64,000 nt of DNA, taken from the NCBI RefSeq assembly GCF_013213835.1, contig NZ_JABSSU010000004.1, positions 434,001 through 498,000 on the forward strand. The letters run 5' to 3'. The position numbers and the translations under genes were made by a program. The notes under the pieces were generated by a model. It did no database searches, was not told where the DNA came from, and saw only the letters and a list, made by a program, of their open reading frames with translations. The stretch's first letter is position 1; each line of letters begins with the position of its first letter. This document shows, piece by piece, positions 51,383 through 61,380 of this stretch. This DNA comes from Winogradskyella sp. (GTDB lineage Bacteria > Bacteroidota > Bacteroidia > Flavobacteriales > Flavobacteriaceae).

Positions 51383-52018
51383 ATGGCAAAAAGAGCAGCA
51401 CCAGAGGTTAACGCAGGTTCAATGGCTGACATTGCCTTCTTATTACTTATATTTTTCTTGGTAACAACTACAATTGAGAAGGATAAAGGATTATTAAGAA
51501 GTTTGCCACCAATTGACGACTCTGAGGTAGAACCACCTATTATTAAGCAAAAGAACTTATTTACTGTTCTTATAAATAGAAACAATCAATTGCTTGTAGA
51601 AGAAGATCAAATGGAATTGAAGAATTTAAGACAAGCAGCAATTGAGTTTTTAGATAATGGTGGTGGTACAAATGCAGAAGGTCAAAGTTGTGATTATTGT
51701 AAAGGGAAGAGAGATCCATCCTCTTCAGATCACCCAGATAAGGCAATTATTTCAATGAAGCACGACAGAGAAACATCCTATGAGCAATATATGGATGTAC
51801 AAAATGAGCTTGTTGCGGCATATAACCACCTTAGAGAGAGAGAAGCTAATCGCTTGTTTAAAAGATATTATCCAGACGCGGATAATGTGTATAAAGCAAT
51901 GCTTGAAGAGAAGGAAAAGAATCAATTTAGTAAGGATACAGTTCTAAACGGTCGAATAGATCAGATTAAGAAAATGTACCCTATGAAATTGTCTGAAGCA
52001 GAACCAGATAAAAATTAA
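51383..52018 (+). CDS. exbD: ExbD/TolR-type protein, first copy
   Basis: A 211-residue single-pass protein. The N-terminal helix (about 12-32) carries the essential aspartate in NAGSMADIAFLLLIFFLVTTTI (D17). The periplasmic domain is longer than in E. coli ExbD, with a CDYC pair in GQSCDYCKGKRDPSS around residue 100 that could form a disulphide, and a charged C-terminus. Paired with the second exbD 11 nt downstream, so the complex may contain ExbD heteromers. Confidence 0.88.
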   Translation: MAKRAAPEVNAGSMADIAFLLLIFFLVTTTIEKDKGLLRSLPPIDDSEVEPPIIKQKNLFTVLINRNNQLLVEEDQMELKNLRQAAIEFLDNGGGTNAEGQSCDYCKGKRDPSSSDHPDKAIISMKHDRETSYEQYMDVQNELVAAYNHLREREANRLFKRYYPDADNVYKAMLEEKEKNQFSKDTVLNGRIDQIKKMYPMKLSEAEPDKN

Positions 52019-52029
52019 AAGTAACAATT

Positions 52030-52491
52030 ATGTCAAAATTTAAAAAAGGAAAACAAGGAGACTTGCCTGCGATTTCAACGGCATCCTTACCTGATATTGT
52101 ATTTATGTTGCTTTTCTTTTTCATGGTAGCGACCGTTATGCGTGATAGTACGCTGATGATTGATAACATACTGCCAAGTGCAGATCAGGTTGAAAAGCTT
52201 AAAAAAGATAGAACAGCATTTATTTATGCAGGTAAGCCGAGTGCGCAATATAAACAGTTTGGTGAGGAGCCAAGAATTCAATTTAATGATGCATTCATCA
52301 GTGTTGAAGAGGTTAAACCAAGTGTTTTAGCAGCGCAGGCTGAATTAATAGAAGAACTACAGCCAAAGTTTGTTGTAGGCCTTAAGATTGATAAAGATAC
52401 TCACGCAGGTTTAGTATCTGATATTAAGCAAGAGTTAAGAAAAGCCAATACATTGAAAGTAATGTATATTGCAAACGCTCGAGCAGAATAA
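52030..52491 (+). CDS. exbD: ExbD/TolR-type protein, second copy
   Basis: A 153-residue ExbD. The single N-terminal helix contains the conserved proton-carrying aspartate in STASLPDIVFMLLFFFMVATVM. The periplasmic domain ends in a typical ExbD fold (KFVVGLKIDKDTHAGLVSDIKQELRKANTLKVMYIA). It is shorter than the first copy and lacks its cysteine pair. Terminator at 52513 separates it from the PorT-like gene. Confidence 0.88.
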   Translation: MSKFKKGKQGDLPAISTASLPDIVFMLLFFFMVATVMRDSTLMIDNILPSADQVEKLKKDRTAFIYAGKPSAQYKQFGEEPRIQFNDAFISVEEVKPSVLAAQAELIEELQPKFVVGLKIDKDTHAGLVSDIKQELRKANTLKVMYIANARAE

Positions 52492-52512
52492 TACAATTAT
52501 CTTAGTTTTATA

Positions 52513-52545
52513 GAAAAACGTCTTGAGAAATCAAGGCGTTTTTTT
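52513..52545 (+). terminator. Terminator after the second exbD
   Basis: AAAACGTCTTGA pairs with TCAAGGCGTTTT across a GAAA loop, followed by a T-run. Confidence 0.85.
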
Positions 52546-52578
52546 ATTTAGGTATGAAACTTTTCGTAGTTTTAATTC

Positions 52579-53280
52579 ATGAAGTATTTCATTATCATAG
52601 TCGTGTGTTTCTTATTTACACCTTCATTTTCTCAAGAATCAAATAGTCTTGACGATACTATTTTAGATAACAAGTATCGAGAGGATCAGTTCTATTTCTC
52701 TATTACATATAATTTACTGACAAGTAGACCACAGGATATTACACAAAGTGGTTTTTCAACTGGGTTTCATTTAGGCTTTATAAGAGATATGCCAATTAAT
52801 CAAAGACGTAATTTTGCAATTGGTCTAGGTCTTGGTTTGTCTTCTAATTCTTACAATCAGGATATGTCAATTTTAAGAAATGAAGAACGTGCAATAGTAT
52901 ATTCAGATATTGATGACACAAATTTAAATGTTACCAAGAATAAGTTTACAACCTATTTAGTTGAGTTTCCTTTAGAATTACGTTGGAGAACTTCTACATC
53001 AAAAGATTATGCATTCTGGCGCATTTATGCTGGATTTAAACTAGGTTACTTACTCTATAACTCAACCAAGTATAAAAGTGAGAATGGTGACTTAAAACTG
53101 TCTAATTTAGATGATTTTGATAACTTACAATATGGGCTGACTATGAGTATTGGATATGATACATGGAATTTTCATGCGTATTATGGACTTAATCCAATTT
53201 TCAATAACTCAGCGAGGTTTAATGGTGACGCTATTGATATGAGATCTTTTAAATTAGGTTTAATGTTCTATATCCTATAG
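52579..53280 (+). CDS. PorT-family outer membrane beta-barrel protein
   Basis: A 233-residue protein with signal peptide 1-18 (VVCFLFTPSFSQ). The mature part is an eight-strand-type barrel (QFYFSITYNLLTSRPQ; GFHLGFIRDMP; FAIGLGLGLSSNSY; FPLELRWRTS; FKLGLMFYIL). Length and strand pattern fit the PorT/SprT family, whose founding members are needed for type IX secretion and gliding. Whether this is that protein or a paralogue cannot be settled here. Confidence 0.75.
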   Translation: MKYFIIIVVCFLFTPSFSQESNSLDDTILDNKYREDQFYFSITYNLLTSRPQDITQSGFSTGFHLGFIRDMPINQRRNFAIGLGLGLSSNSYNQDMSILRNEERAIVYSDIDDTNLNVTKNKFTTYLVEFPLELRWRTSTSKDYAFWRIYAGFKLGYLLYNSTKYKSENGDLKLSNLDDFDNLQYGLTMSIGYDTWNFHAYYGLNPIFNNSARFNGDAIDMRSFKLGLMFYIL

Positions 53281-53883
53281 CCAATAGTTCAAAAAGGCCA
53301 ACTGAGGAAATAACCCTGTAAACAAGCCAATTAATAACTCTTGATTTGTATGCGCTTTCAGATGTAAGCGAGAAGTTGCAATAGCACCAAGAATAATCAT
53401 CATTAACGCAATTGTCCCGTTAATATTTATTTGATAGTTGATCCCGATAGCTACAGCAAACATAAAAAAACCGGATGCAGCAATCATATGTATACTGGCT
53501 TTTATCTTAAAAAGTGCTAATATAAAACAGGCTAAGGTTGAACATAAAATCCCTAAAAAGAAAAAGTATAGCTCAACAATCTCATTAGGAGTCATTACTC
53601 TTAATAGAATCAATGTAATTATAATACAATTGATAAAAAGTGGAATAACACGTTCCTTAGTTGTTTTAAGGTAAATAGTGTCTACTTTATTAATAGTTCG
53701 TAATAAAAAAAAGAGTAAAATGGGTAGTATTATGGTGAGAATAACCACAGAGAAGATCTTGGCATTTTGAACAGGTTCAGGGATATATCGAGGTGTTTTA
53801 TGAAAATAAAACATTACGCCAAGTAATGGCATAATCAGTGGATGAAAAACAAACGAGATACTTTTAAGTATAAAATCCTTCAT
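53275..53883 (-). CDS. Polytopic membrane protein with a PAP2-like C-terminal motif
   Basis: A 202-residue protein with six hydrophobic segments. RVIPLFINC and the C-terminal ATSRLHLKAHTNQELLIGLFTG stretch resemble parts of PAP2-type lipid phosphatases, but a full catalytic triad is not evident, so activity is doubtful. It overlaps the 3' end of the PorT-like gene by 6 nt on the opposite strand and follows rpoN by 10 nt, so it is probably co-transcribed with rpoN. Confidence 0.65.
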   Translation of the reverse strand: MKDFILKSISFVFHPLIMPLLGVMFYFHKTPRYIPEPVQNAKIFSVVILTIILPILLFFLLRTINKVDTIYLKTTKERVIPLFINCIIITLILLRVMTPNEIVELYFFFLGILCSTLACFILALFKIKASIHMIAASGFFMFAVAIGINYQININGTIALMMIILGAIATSRLHLKAHTNQELLIGLFTGLFPQLAFLNYWL

Positions 53884-53893
53884 CCAAGCGGTG

Positions 53894-55357
53894 TTATATT
53901 TTCTTTCTTAATCTCGCAACAGGAATATCTAATTGCTCTCTATATTTAGCCACAGTTCTCCTAGCAATTGGATATCCTTTTTCCTTCAAAATTTTAGAAA
54001 GCGCTTCGTCTGTTAAGGGTTTCTTTTTATTTTCCTCTTCAATTACTGTTTCAAGAATTTTTTTAATTTCTCGCGTAGAAACTTCCTCACCTTGGTCGTT
54101 AGTCATAGACTCAGAGAAGAATTCTTTAATCAATTTTGTACCGTATGGTGTATCTACATACTTACTGTTGGCAACACGAGATATTGTTGAAACATCCATA
54201 TCTATTTCATCTGCAATATCCTTAAGAATCATTGGTCTTAGCTTGCGTTCATCACCAGTTAAGAAGTACTCTTTTTGATATTCCATAATGGCACTCATAG
54301 TAACGAACAACGTTTGTTGACGTTGTCTTACTGCTTCAATAAACCATTTGGCAGCATCTAACTTTTGTTTTATGAATAATACAGCATCTTTTTGAGCTTT
54401 AGACTTTTCTTTACTGTCTTTGTAGCCTTTTAGCATGTTGTTGTATTCTCTAGATACATGCAGTTCTGGTGCATTACGACCATTAAGCGTCAATTCTAAT
54501 TCACCTTCAACAATTTTTATTGCAAAATCAGGAACAACATGCTCAATAATTCTGTTATTACCAGCATAAGAACCACCAGGTTTTGGGTTGAGTCGTTCAA
54601 TTTCTTCAATAGCATCTTTGAGTTGCTCTTCATCAATGCTGAATTTCTGCATTAACTTTTTATAGTGTTTCTTGGTAAACTGTTCAAATGCTTTGTCAAT
54701 GATTGCACAAGCAAGCTCAACATCTGGGTTTTGTTCTTTTCTATGTAGTTGTATACTTAGACATTCTTGTAAATCTCGTGCTGCTACACCTGCAGGGTCT
54801 AATTGCTGAACTATCTTTAGTACTTTCTCAACTTCTTCCTCATCTGTGTAAACATTTTGAGTGAATGCTAAATCATCTGTTATATCCGAAAGAGAGCGTC
54901 TTATATAACCACTTTCATCAACACTACCAACCAAGAAATTCGCAATTTCTTCTTCTTGTTCAGTAAGTCTGAAAGTATTTAATTGGTTAACGAGGTGTTG
55001 CGTAAATGAAGTTCCTGAGGCATAAGGAATGCTCTTTTCCTCATCGTCAGAACTATAATTGTTGGCCTGTGTACGATATTCTGGTATTTCATCATCACTT
55101 AGATATTCATCAACATTTATATCGTCTGCGTCTATTGTTTCATTATCATTAAAATCATCGGCACTATTATCAAACTCATCTAGATTTTCATTGTCACCAG
55201 AGTCTTTACCAGTATCTAAAGCTGGATTTTCTTCTAATTCTTGTTTTAGGCGTTGTTCAAAAGCTTGGGTTGGCAATTGAATTAACTTCATCAACTGAAT
55301 CTGTTGAGGTGATAATTTTTGTGAGAGTTTAAATTGTAGGTATTGTTTTAATGCCAT
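53894..55357 (-). CDS. rpoN: RNA polymerase sigma-54 factor
   Basis: A 487-residue sigma factor. Glutamine-rich region I (LKQYLQFKLSQKLSPQQIQLMKLIQLPT), an acidic region II (about 45-110, unusually rich in Asp/Glu/Asn), core-binding domain, HTH (DIADEIDMDVSTISRVANSKYVDTPYG) and the RpoN box ARRTVAKYREQLDIP at the C-terminus. It recruits polymerase to -24/-12 promoters with enhancer-binding proteins. Its transcript is separated from asnS by a terminator. Confidence 0.95.
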   Translation of the reverse strand: MALKQYLQFKLSQKLSPQQIQLMKLIQLPTQAFEQRLKQELEENPALDTGKDSGDNENLDEFDNSADDFNDNETIDADDINVDEYLSDDEIPEYRTQANNYSSDDEEKSIPYASGTSFTQHLVNQLNTFRLTEQEEEIANFLVGSVDESGYIRRSLSDITDDLAFTQNVYTDEEEVEKVLKIVQQLDPAGVAARDLQECLSIQLHRKEQNPDVELACAIIDKAFEQFTKKHYKKLMQKFSIDEEQLKDAIEEIERLNPKPGGSYAGNNRIIEHVVPDFAIKIVEGELELTLNGRNAPELHVSREYNNMLKGYKDSKEKSKAQKDAVLFIKQKLDAAKWFIEAVRQRQQTLFVTMSAIMEYQKEYFLTGDERKLRPMILKDIADEIDMDVSTISRVANSKYVDTPYGTKLIKEFFSESMTNDQGEEVSTREIKKILETVIEEENKKKPLTDEALSKILKEKGYPIARRTVAKYREQLDIPVARLRKKI

Positions 55358-55388
55358 TCTTTAATTTTGAGGTTTAAATTTACAAAAA

Positions 55389-55417
55389 AACCTACAAGGA
55401 ATTTAGCCTTGCAGGTT
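55389..55417 (-). terminator. Terminator between asnS and rpoN
   Basis: AACCTACAAGG (55389-55399) and CCTTGCAGGTT (55407-55417) form an 11-bp stem with one mismatch; on the minus strand a T-run follows. Confidence 0.82.
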
Positions 55418-55428
55418 TTGTTTTTATC

Positions 55429-56862
55429 TTAAAACTCTGCGTTTTGTGGTGTTCTTGGATAAGGAATAACATCTCTAATATTACTCATTCCGGTAGCAAA
55501 CATGACTAAGCGTTCAAAACCTAGTCCAAATCCTGAGTGAACTGCTGTTCCGAATTTACGCAAATCTAAATACCACCATAGTTCTTCTTCAGGAATATCT
55601 AAAGCTTTCATTTTCTCTTTAAGCACTTCCAAACGCTCTTCACGCTGAGAACCTCCAACCATTTCACCAATGCCTGGGAATAAGATATCCATTGCTCTTA
55701 CTGTTTTTCCGTCTTCATTCAAACGCATATAAAACGCCTTGATATTAGCAGGATAATCAAACAAGATTACAGGACACTTAAAGTGTTTTTCAACTAAATA
55801 GCGCTCATGCTCGCTTTGTAAATCTGCGCCCCATTCTTCAATGATATAGTTGAATTTCTTCTTTTTGTTTGGTTTAGAATTTCTAAGGATATCAATTGCT
55901 TCAGTATAGCTTACACGCATAAAATTGTTATCCACTACAAACTTAATTTTATCAATTAAGTTCATTGGACTACGTTGTGCTTGCGGCAATTTCTTTTCTT
56001 CGTCTGCTAAACGCTTATCTAAAAATTCTAAATCTTCTCTATTATGCTCTAAAACATAGTTAAGAACCGATTTCATAAAATCTTCTGCCAAATCCATGTT
56101 GCCATCTAAATCCATAAAAGCAACCTCTGGCTCTATCATCCAAAACTCAGCTAAGTGTCTTGTGGTATTTGAGTTTTCTGCTCTAAACGTTGGTCCGAAA
56201 GTATATACTTTACCAAGAGACATGGCGTAAGTTTCAGCTTCTAGCTGTCCAGAAACGGTAAGATTTGTTTCTTTTCCGAAGAAATCTTCTTTGTAATCAA
56301 CCTCAGCTTCTTCTGTTAAACTAGGCTTTTTAGCATCTAAAGTGGTTACTCTAAATGTTTCACCAGCACCTTCAGCATCACTACCAGTAATAATTGGCGT
56401 GTGCATGTTGTAGAAACCGTTTTCTGTAAAATATTTATGAATAGCAAACGATAACGAAGAACGTAAACGCATAACAGCGCTAAATGTACTTGTACGAGTT
56501 CTTAAATGTGCATTCTCTCTAAGAAATTCAAACGTGTGTTTTTTTGGTTGAATAGGATATTCTTCAGGGTCTGAATCTCCAAGAATCTCAATTGAGTTTA
56601 CTTGAATTTCAACCTTTTGACCTTTTCCTTGACTTTCTACCAATTCACCTTTAATACATACAGCAGCACCAGTTGTAATGCGCTTTAGTATAGCTTCATC
56701 TGTATTTTCAAAATCTACAACACACTGAATATTATTAATCGTAGAACCATCATTAAGAGCAATAAAACGATTAGCTCTAAATGTTCTTACCCAACCTTTA
56801 ATCTCAACCTCTTGTAAGGTGATATCATCCGATAATAATTGTGCGACTGTTCGATTTGTCAT
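55429..56862 (-). CDS. asnS: Asparagine--tRNA ligase
   Basis: A 477-residue class IIb synthetase. OB-fold anticodon domain at the N-terminus (EIKGWVRTFRANRFIALNDGS), motif 2 in FGPTFRAENSNTTRHLAEFWMIEPE, motif 3 in HSGFGLGFERLVMFATG. The C-terminal IRDVIPYPRTPQNAEF tail is typical of AsnRS. Direct asparaginylation means the organism need not use the GatCAB route for tRNA-Asn. Confidence 0.95.
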   Translation of the reverse strand: MTNRTVAQLLSDDITLQEVEIKGWVRTFRANRFIALNDGSTINNIQCVVDFENTDEAILKRITTGAAVCIKGELVESQGKGQKVEIQVNSIEILGDSDPEEYPIQPKKHTFEFLRENAHLRTRTSTFSAVMRLRSSLSFAIHKYFTENGFYNMHTPIITGSDAEGAGETFRVTTLDAKKPSLTEEAEVDYKEDFFGKETNLTVSGQLEAETYAMSLGKVYTFGPTFRAENSNTTRHLAEFWMIEPEVAFMDLDGNMDLAEDFMKSVLNYVLEHNREDLEFLDKRLADEEKKLPQAQRSPMNLIDKIKFVVDNNFMRVSYTEAIDILRNSKPNKKKKFNYIIEEWGADLQSEHERYLVEKHFKCPVILFDYPANIKAFYMRLNEDGKTVRAMDILFPGIGEMVGGSQREERLEVLKEKMKALDIPEEELWWYLDLRKFGTAVHSGFGLGFERLVMFATGMSNIRDVIPYPRTPQNAEF

Positions 56863-56948
56863 AGTTCAAAAAATTTAAAGTGCAAAGATAATATTTGTGT
56901 AGAGTTAGCAAGAGGTAGAACAAAAAAATAGTAACTTAATACAATGTC

Positions 56949-59351
56949 TTATTTGTCATTACCATTATCATCTTCCTCTTCTTCAGGTATAATATTGATA
57001 CTTGGTTCTCTAAGTACTTCTTTATTTGCGATATTTCTTTCTAATGAAAGCAATAATGATGGAAGTAACAGTAAGTTAGACAACATTGCAAATAGGAGTG
57101 TTATGGAAACTAAAGCACCTAAAGCGACAGTACCACCAAAACTTGAAATGGTAAATACCGAGAAACCAAAGAAAAGTACAATTGAAGTATAGAACATACT
57201 AACACCTGTTTCTCTTAATGCAGCGTATACGGATTTGCGAATTTTCCAGTGGTTTGCCTGAAGCTCTTGCCTGTATTTTGCTAAGAAGTGAATAGTATCA
57301 TCTACAGAAATACCAAAGGCGATACTAAAGACTAATATTGTTGATGGTTTTATTGGTACACCAACATAGCCCATTAATCCCGCAGTAACTAAAAGAGGTA
57401 GTAGGTTAGGGATTAAGGATACTATTATCATTCTAAAGGAACGAAACAAATACGCCATAAACAACGAGATTAAGAATATGGCTAGGGTTAAAGAAATAAC
57501 CAAGTTTTTTACCAAGTAATTCGTTCCTTTTTGAAAAACCAATGCTTTCCCAGTCATGGTAACTTCATATTTTTCATCAGGGAAGAGCTTGTCTATCTTC
57601 TGTTGAAGATTTTCTTGGATACGTTCCATTTTGTCCGTGCCAATATCCTTCATAAAAGTTGTGATGCGTGCATATTGTCCGGTACTATCAACAAAACTTT
57701 TAAGTAAGTCAACATCTGAAGAAGAGTTTTTTGTATACGAAAAAATAAAACTCTTTTCTTGGCTTGTAGGTAGCTGGTAATACTTTGGGTTGCCGTTGTA
57801 GTATGCTTGTTTGCTGTATTTCACTAGACTAACTACAGAAATTGGTCTTGATAATTCTGGGATTTCATCTATCAATTCTTCAAGCTCATTGATACGTTTA
57901 AGGGTTCCCAATTTCATAACACCTTTTTTACGTTTGGTGTTAACCATTATTTCTAATGGCATAATACCATTAAACTCTTCTTCAAAAAAACGAATATCTT
58001 TAAAGAATGGTTTGTCTTGTGGCATATCTTCAATAAGACTTCCAGATATTTTTATCTGGTTAATACCAATCATACTCACTATTATCAGTAAAAGACCAGA
58101 AGCGTAAATGGTAATCTTTCTATGTTTTACCATATGTTCCATCCAATCTACAAAACCACCTATCCAACGTTTATTAAGGTGCTCTAAATGCCTATCCTTT
58201 GGAAACGGTAAGAACGTGTAAATAATAGGAATTATTAGTAAGCAAAGAATAAATATGGCTAGTATACTTAACGATGCAACAATACCAAACTCTTTAAGTA
58301 ATTTACTTTCGGTTAGGATAAATGTCGCAAAACCAGAAGCAGTAGTAACGTTGGTCATTAATGTAGCATTACCAACCTTTGTAATAACGCGCTGAAGCGA
58401 TTTTACTTTATTACCATGAGACTTTACTTCATGTTGGTATTTGTTGATTAAGAAGATACAATTTGGTATTCCAATAACAATAATTAGAGGTGGAATTAAG
58501 GCTGTTAAAACTGTGATTTCGTATCCAAGTAAACCAAGTATACCAAAAGTCCACATTACACCAATACACACAACAATTAATGATATAAAAGTAGCTCTAA
58601 ACGACCTAAAGAAAAGGAAAAATATTAGCGATGTCACAAGTAATGCAGCACCAATAAAAATTGGAATTTCGTCAACAATATTCTGTGAGTTTAGTGTTCT
58701 TATATACGGCATACCAGACACCCGAACATCGAGACCAGTATTCTTTTCAAATACTTCAACTCTAAATTGCAATTCATCAATGATAAAGTCTTTTCTTGCC
58801 GAGGTATTAACTATATCTTTCTTCAGATATATTGCTGTTCTTATCGTTTTGGTTTCAGCATTGAATAAGAAATTATCGTAAAAAGGGTATTTTTTGAATA
58901 ATTCATCTTGCAACTTCTCAATCTCTTCAATACTTGAAACAGAGTCCTTTATAAACGGTTCTAAATCAAATTGTTGTTTTTGATTGTTTTTTGTAAGTTT
59001 TTGGAGGTCTTTAATTGAGATGACTGTTTCAACTTCATCATCAAATTTAAAGGATTCAGCGAGTTCGTTCCAGGCATTAAGTTGATTAACAGTAAACAGC
59101 GTCGAATCTTTAACACCTATAACGATGAGATTTCCTTCTTCACCAAAAACTTCTAAGAAATCATTGTAAGTAAGATTTACCTCGTGATTGTCTGGTAACA
59201 TATTCGCTTCTGTATAGGTAAAACGCATATGTTTCCATTGCATACTAAGGAAAATAGTTGCCGCGATAATAGCAATTAAAATAGGAATTTTTGTGCGCAG
59301 AATAAATCGTGCCACAGCTTCCCAAAATCCTTTAGTTAATAATTTAAACAT
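56949..59351 (-). CDS. MMPL/HAE3-type RND transporter
   Basis: An 800-residue protein with two six-helix bundles: helix 1 at about 15-32, then a periplasmic loop and helices 220-390; a second loop and helices 610-770. The sterol-sensing-domain-like motifs GIPNCIFLINKYQHE and FGISVDDTIHFLAKYRQE follow the conserved Asp-containing helices of the HAE3 group. These move hydrophobic molecules such as hopanoids or other lipids. The acidic tail (IIPEEEEDDNGNDK) is cytoplasmic. Single-component in this window. Confidence 0.88.
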   Translation of the reverse strand: MFKLLTKGFWEAVARFILRTKIPILIAIIAATIFLSMQWKHMRFTYTEANMLPDNHEVNLTYNDFLEVFGEEGNLIVIGVKDSTLFTVNQLNAWNELAESFKFDDEVETVISIKDLQKLTKNNQKQQFDLEPFIKDSVSSIEEIEKLQDELFKKYPFYDNFLFNAETKTIRTAIYLKKDIVNTSARKDFIIDELQFRVEVFEKNTGLDVRVSGMPYIRTLNSQNIVDEIPIFIGAALLVTSLIFFLFFRSFRATFISLIVVCIGVMWTFGILGLLGYEITVLTALIPPLIIVIGIPNCIFLINKYQHEVKSHGNKVKSLQRVITKVGNATLMTNVTTASGFATFILTESKLLKEFGIVASLSILAIFILCLLIIPIIYTFLPFPKDRHLEHLNKRWIGGFVDWMEHMVKHRKITIYASGLLLIIVSMIGINQIKISGSLIEDMPQDKPFFKDIRFFEEEFNGIMPLEIMVNTKRKKGVMKLGTLKRINELEELIDEIPELSRPISVVSLVKYSKQAYYNGNPKYYQLPTSQEKSFIFSYTKNSSSDVDLLKSFVDSTGQYARITTFMKDIGTDKMERIQENLQQKIDKLFPDEKYEVTMTGKALVFQKGTNYLVKNLVISLTLAIFLISLFMAYLFRSFRMIIVSLIPNLLPLLVTAGLMGYVGVPIKPSTILVFSIAFGISVDDTIHFLAKYRQELQANHWKIRKSVYAALRETGVSMFYTSIVLFFGFSVFTISSFGGTVALGALVSITLLFAMLSNLLLLPSLLLSLERNIANKEVLREPSINIIPEEEEDDNGNDK

Positions 59352-59428
59352 ACCTACTCAGAAATGAGCGGCAAAGGTAGAAAAAACCTAAGGATTAGCT
59401 AAGGAATTAACACTATTATAATATGACG

Positions 59429-60709
59429 TTATATGGAAAGATTAAAAGTGAATTTAAACGCCATATTATCCTCAAGATTTGGTAAATGATAAGCCCCATA
59501 TCTATAAGCAAAACTTAGTCCAAAGCCAAAAATTAATTTGTTGATTTCTATCCCAGATTCTGAATACAAATGATTTAAAGTATTGAAGTTTATGCCTTGA
59601 TGTCTATTAATACTTTTCATATCACCCAAGGCATATCTAGAAATTAAAACTAATTGAGGTTTAAATCTTTCGGTAATGTTAAATGGTTTGAAAAAGTGTT
59701 TAAGTTGTAATGTTGAGAATTTATCACTGAAAAATTCATTGAAGTACATGGTTTCAAAGCTGTTTAAACCAGCAACTGAGAACCGTTGTAAAATGGTTTG
59801 TTTATTGATGTTATTCGGGTATGCATGATATAAATGCGTCAATGGGACTTCACCATCTGCAATGCCGGCGACAAGTGTAATGTTTGTTTTTGATGAATTC
59901 TTATGATTAAATTGATGAACCGTTCGAAAGTCTAACTTTGAAAATTTAAAGTCACTCCCTAAGACAGACCTGAAACCTTGAGTGGCTTGTAAAGTAAATT
60001 TTGGATAACCATTTTTGGTCTCTACAATACGACTATCTTTCAATTCAAATTTACTAAAAGGACTCCATTGCAGACTTAATTTTGCTGTGCCAATATTGAA
60101 ATTGTCAAAAGATTTACCATCAAAGATATAGTTGTAGTTATAAAGCGGTGTAATTGCGCTTGAAGCAAACTCTGTTTCTGAAAGTAGTCTATTGGTCAAC
60201 TTATGTTCTATTGATAAGGCCTTTGTTATATGTCTATGAAATAAATCAATATTAAGTAGTCTTGGTTCAAAAAACGTAAAAAAACGTTTATCAGTTAAAA
60301 AGTTTGAGCTTCCTGACTCTTGTAAATCGTCGGTATAAGATAGATTTACCCAAGTATTGGTTTTTTCGTTTATTCTAAAACCAGTACCAACTCCAAACTT
60401 TACTCTTTTATCTACGAAACCGTATGCCGTGTAAGCGTTAATCCTGTATTTTTTAGAAAAATTCTCGTTTGTGATTCCACCTAATCCTGTTCTAAATCCT
60501 TCGTATTGATTGAATTTGATAAGGTATCGTAAATCAAAATCGAAATATTTAAATGGAAGGTAGCCGTTTCCTATACTTTTAATGAATTCAGTCTTTCGTA
60601 TAGAATCTTGAGCGGTTCTTGCAGAATCTTTTTGCTTTTCAGTCAGCTCTTGAGCAGTACCATTTGTTGATAAGCAGAGTAAAATAACAACAAATAGTTT
60701 TTTTAGCAT
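59429..60709 (-). CDS. Outer membrane barrel protein resembling the DUF5686 C-terminal domain
   Basis: A 426-residue protein with signal peptide 1-19. After a short charged helix (LTEKQKDSARTAQDSIRKTEF) the sequence YLPFKYFDFDLRYLIKFNQYEGFRTGLGG begins a barrel strongly reminiscent of the C-terminal barrel of DUF5686 proteins, ending FKFTFNLSI. The N-terminal carboxypeptidase-regulatory domain usual in that family is absent, so this is either a short relative or a derived fragment. It is minus strand, between the MMPL gene and frr. Confidence 0.65.
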   Translation of the reverse strand: MLKKLFVVILLCLSTNGTAQELTEKQKDSARTAQDSIRKTEFIKSIGNGYLPFKYFDFDLRYLIKFNQYEGFRTGLGGITNENFSKKYRINAYTAYGFVDKRVKFGVGTGFRINEKTNTWVNLSYTDDLQESGSSNFLTDKRFFTFFEPRLLNIDLFHRHITKALSIEHKLTNRLLSETEFASSAITPLYNYNYIFDGKSFDNFNIGTAKLSLQWSPFSKFELKDSRIVETKNGYPKFTLQATQGFRSVLGSDFKFSKLDFRTVHQFNHKNSSKTNITLVAGIADGEVPLTHLYHAYPNNINKQTILQRFSVAGLNSFETMYFNEFFSDKFSTLQLKHFFKPFNITERFKPQLVLISRYALGDMKSINRHQGINFNTLNHLYSESGIEINKLIFGFGLSFAYRYGAYHLPNLEDNMAFKFTFNLSI

Positions 60710-60729
60710 TAGAGTTTTAAGTTTTGATT

Positions 60730-60757
60730 AAAAAAAACATCCCAATTTTGGGATGTT
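60730..60757 (-). terminator. Terminator after frr
   Basis: AACATCCCA and TGGGATGTT pair over a short T-rich loop; on the minus strand a run of eight T follows. Confidence 0.85.
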
Positions 60758-60780
60758 ATCTATTCTGATTAGATAAATGA

Positions 60781-61335
60781 CTATACTGTCATAATCTCTT
60801 TTTCCTTAACGTCGAGAATACCATCTATGGTTTTAACGTAAGAATCAGTAAGTTCTTGTATATCAATTTCTGCGTTACTTTTGAAATCTTCAGAAACATC
60901 GGTTTTCTTAATCTCATTCATTGCCTCTTTACGAGCATTTCTAACACCAACCTTAGCATCCTCAGACTCTGATTTAGCTTGTTTTGCTAAATCTTTACGT
61001 CTTTCTTCAGTTAATGGTGGGACATTGATAATAATAGTTTCTCCATTATTCATTGGGTTAAAACCAAGGTTTGCAATCATTATACCACGCTCAATTTCTT
61101 GAAGCATACTTTTCTCCCATGGTTGAACTGATATTGTACGACCATCTGGTGTGTTGACATTTGCAACCTGATTCAATGGAGTTTGCGAACCATAATAATC
61201 TACCATTACGCTTCCGAGCATTGCTGGACTAGCTTTACCAGCTCTAATGTTAACAAGTTGCTTCTCTAAATGTTTTACAGCGGCATCCATGGCCTCTTTT
61301 GCTGTATCAATAATAAATTGAATGTCTTCGTCCAT
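60781..61335 (-). CDS. frr: Ribosome recycling factor
   Basis: A 184-residue protein of normal RRF length that splits post-termination ribosomes with EF-G. The three-helix-bundle signature is clear: KHLEKQLVNIRAGKASPAMLGSVMVDYYGSQTPL, then RTISVQPWEKSML and the C-terminal helix with RRKDLAKQAKSESEDAKVGVRNARKE. Follows pyrH by 45 nt, the classical pyrH-frr order. Confidence 0.95.
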   Translation of the reverse strand: MDEDIQFIIDTAKEAMDAAVKHLEKQLVNIRAGKASPAMLGSVMVDYYGSQTPLNQVANVNTPDGRTISVQPWEKSMLQEIERGIMIANLGFNPMNNGETIIINVPPLTEERRKDLAKQAKSESEDAKVGVRNARKEAMNEIKKTDVSEDFKSNAEIDIQELTDSYVKTIDGILDVKEKEIMTV

Positions 61336-61380
61336 TGTCTTATAATTTTATTTGAGGTCAACAAAAGTTGAGCCAAATAT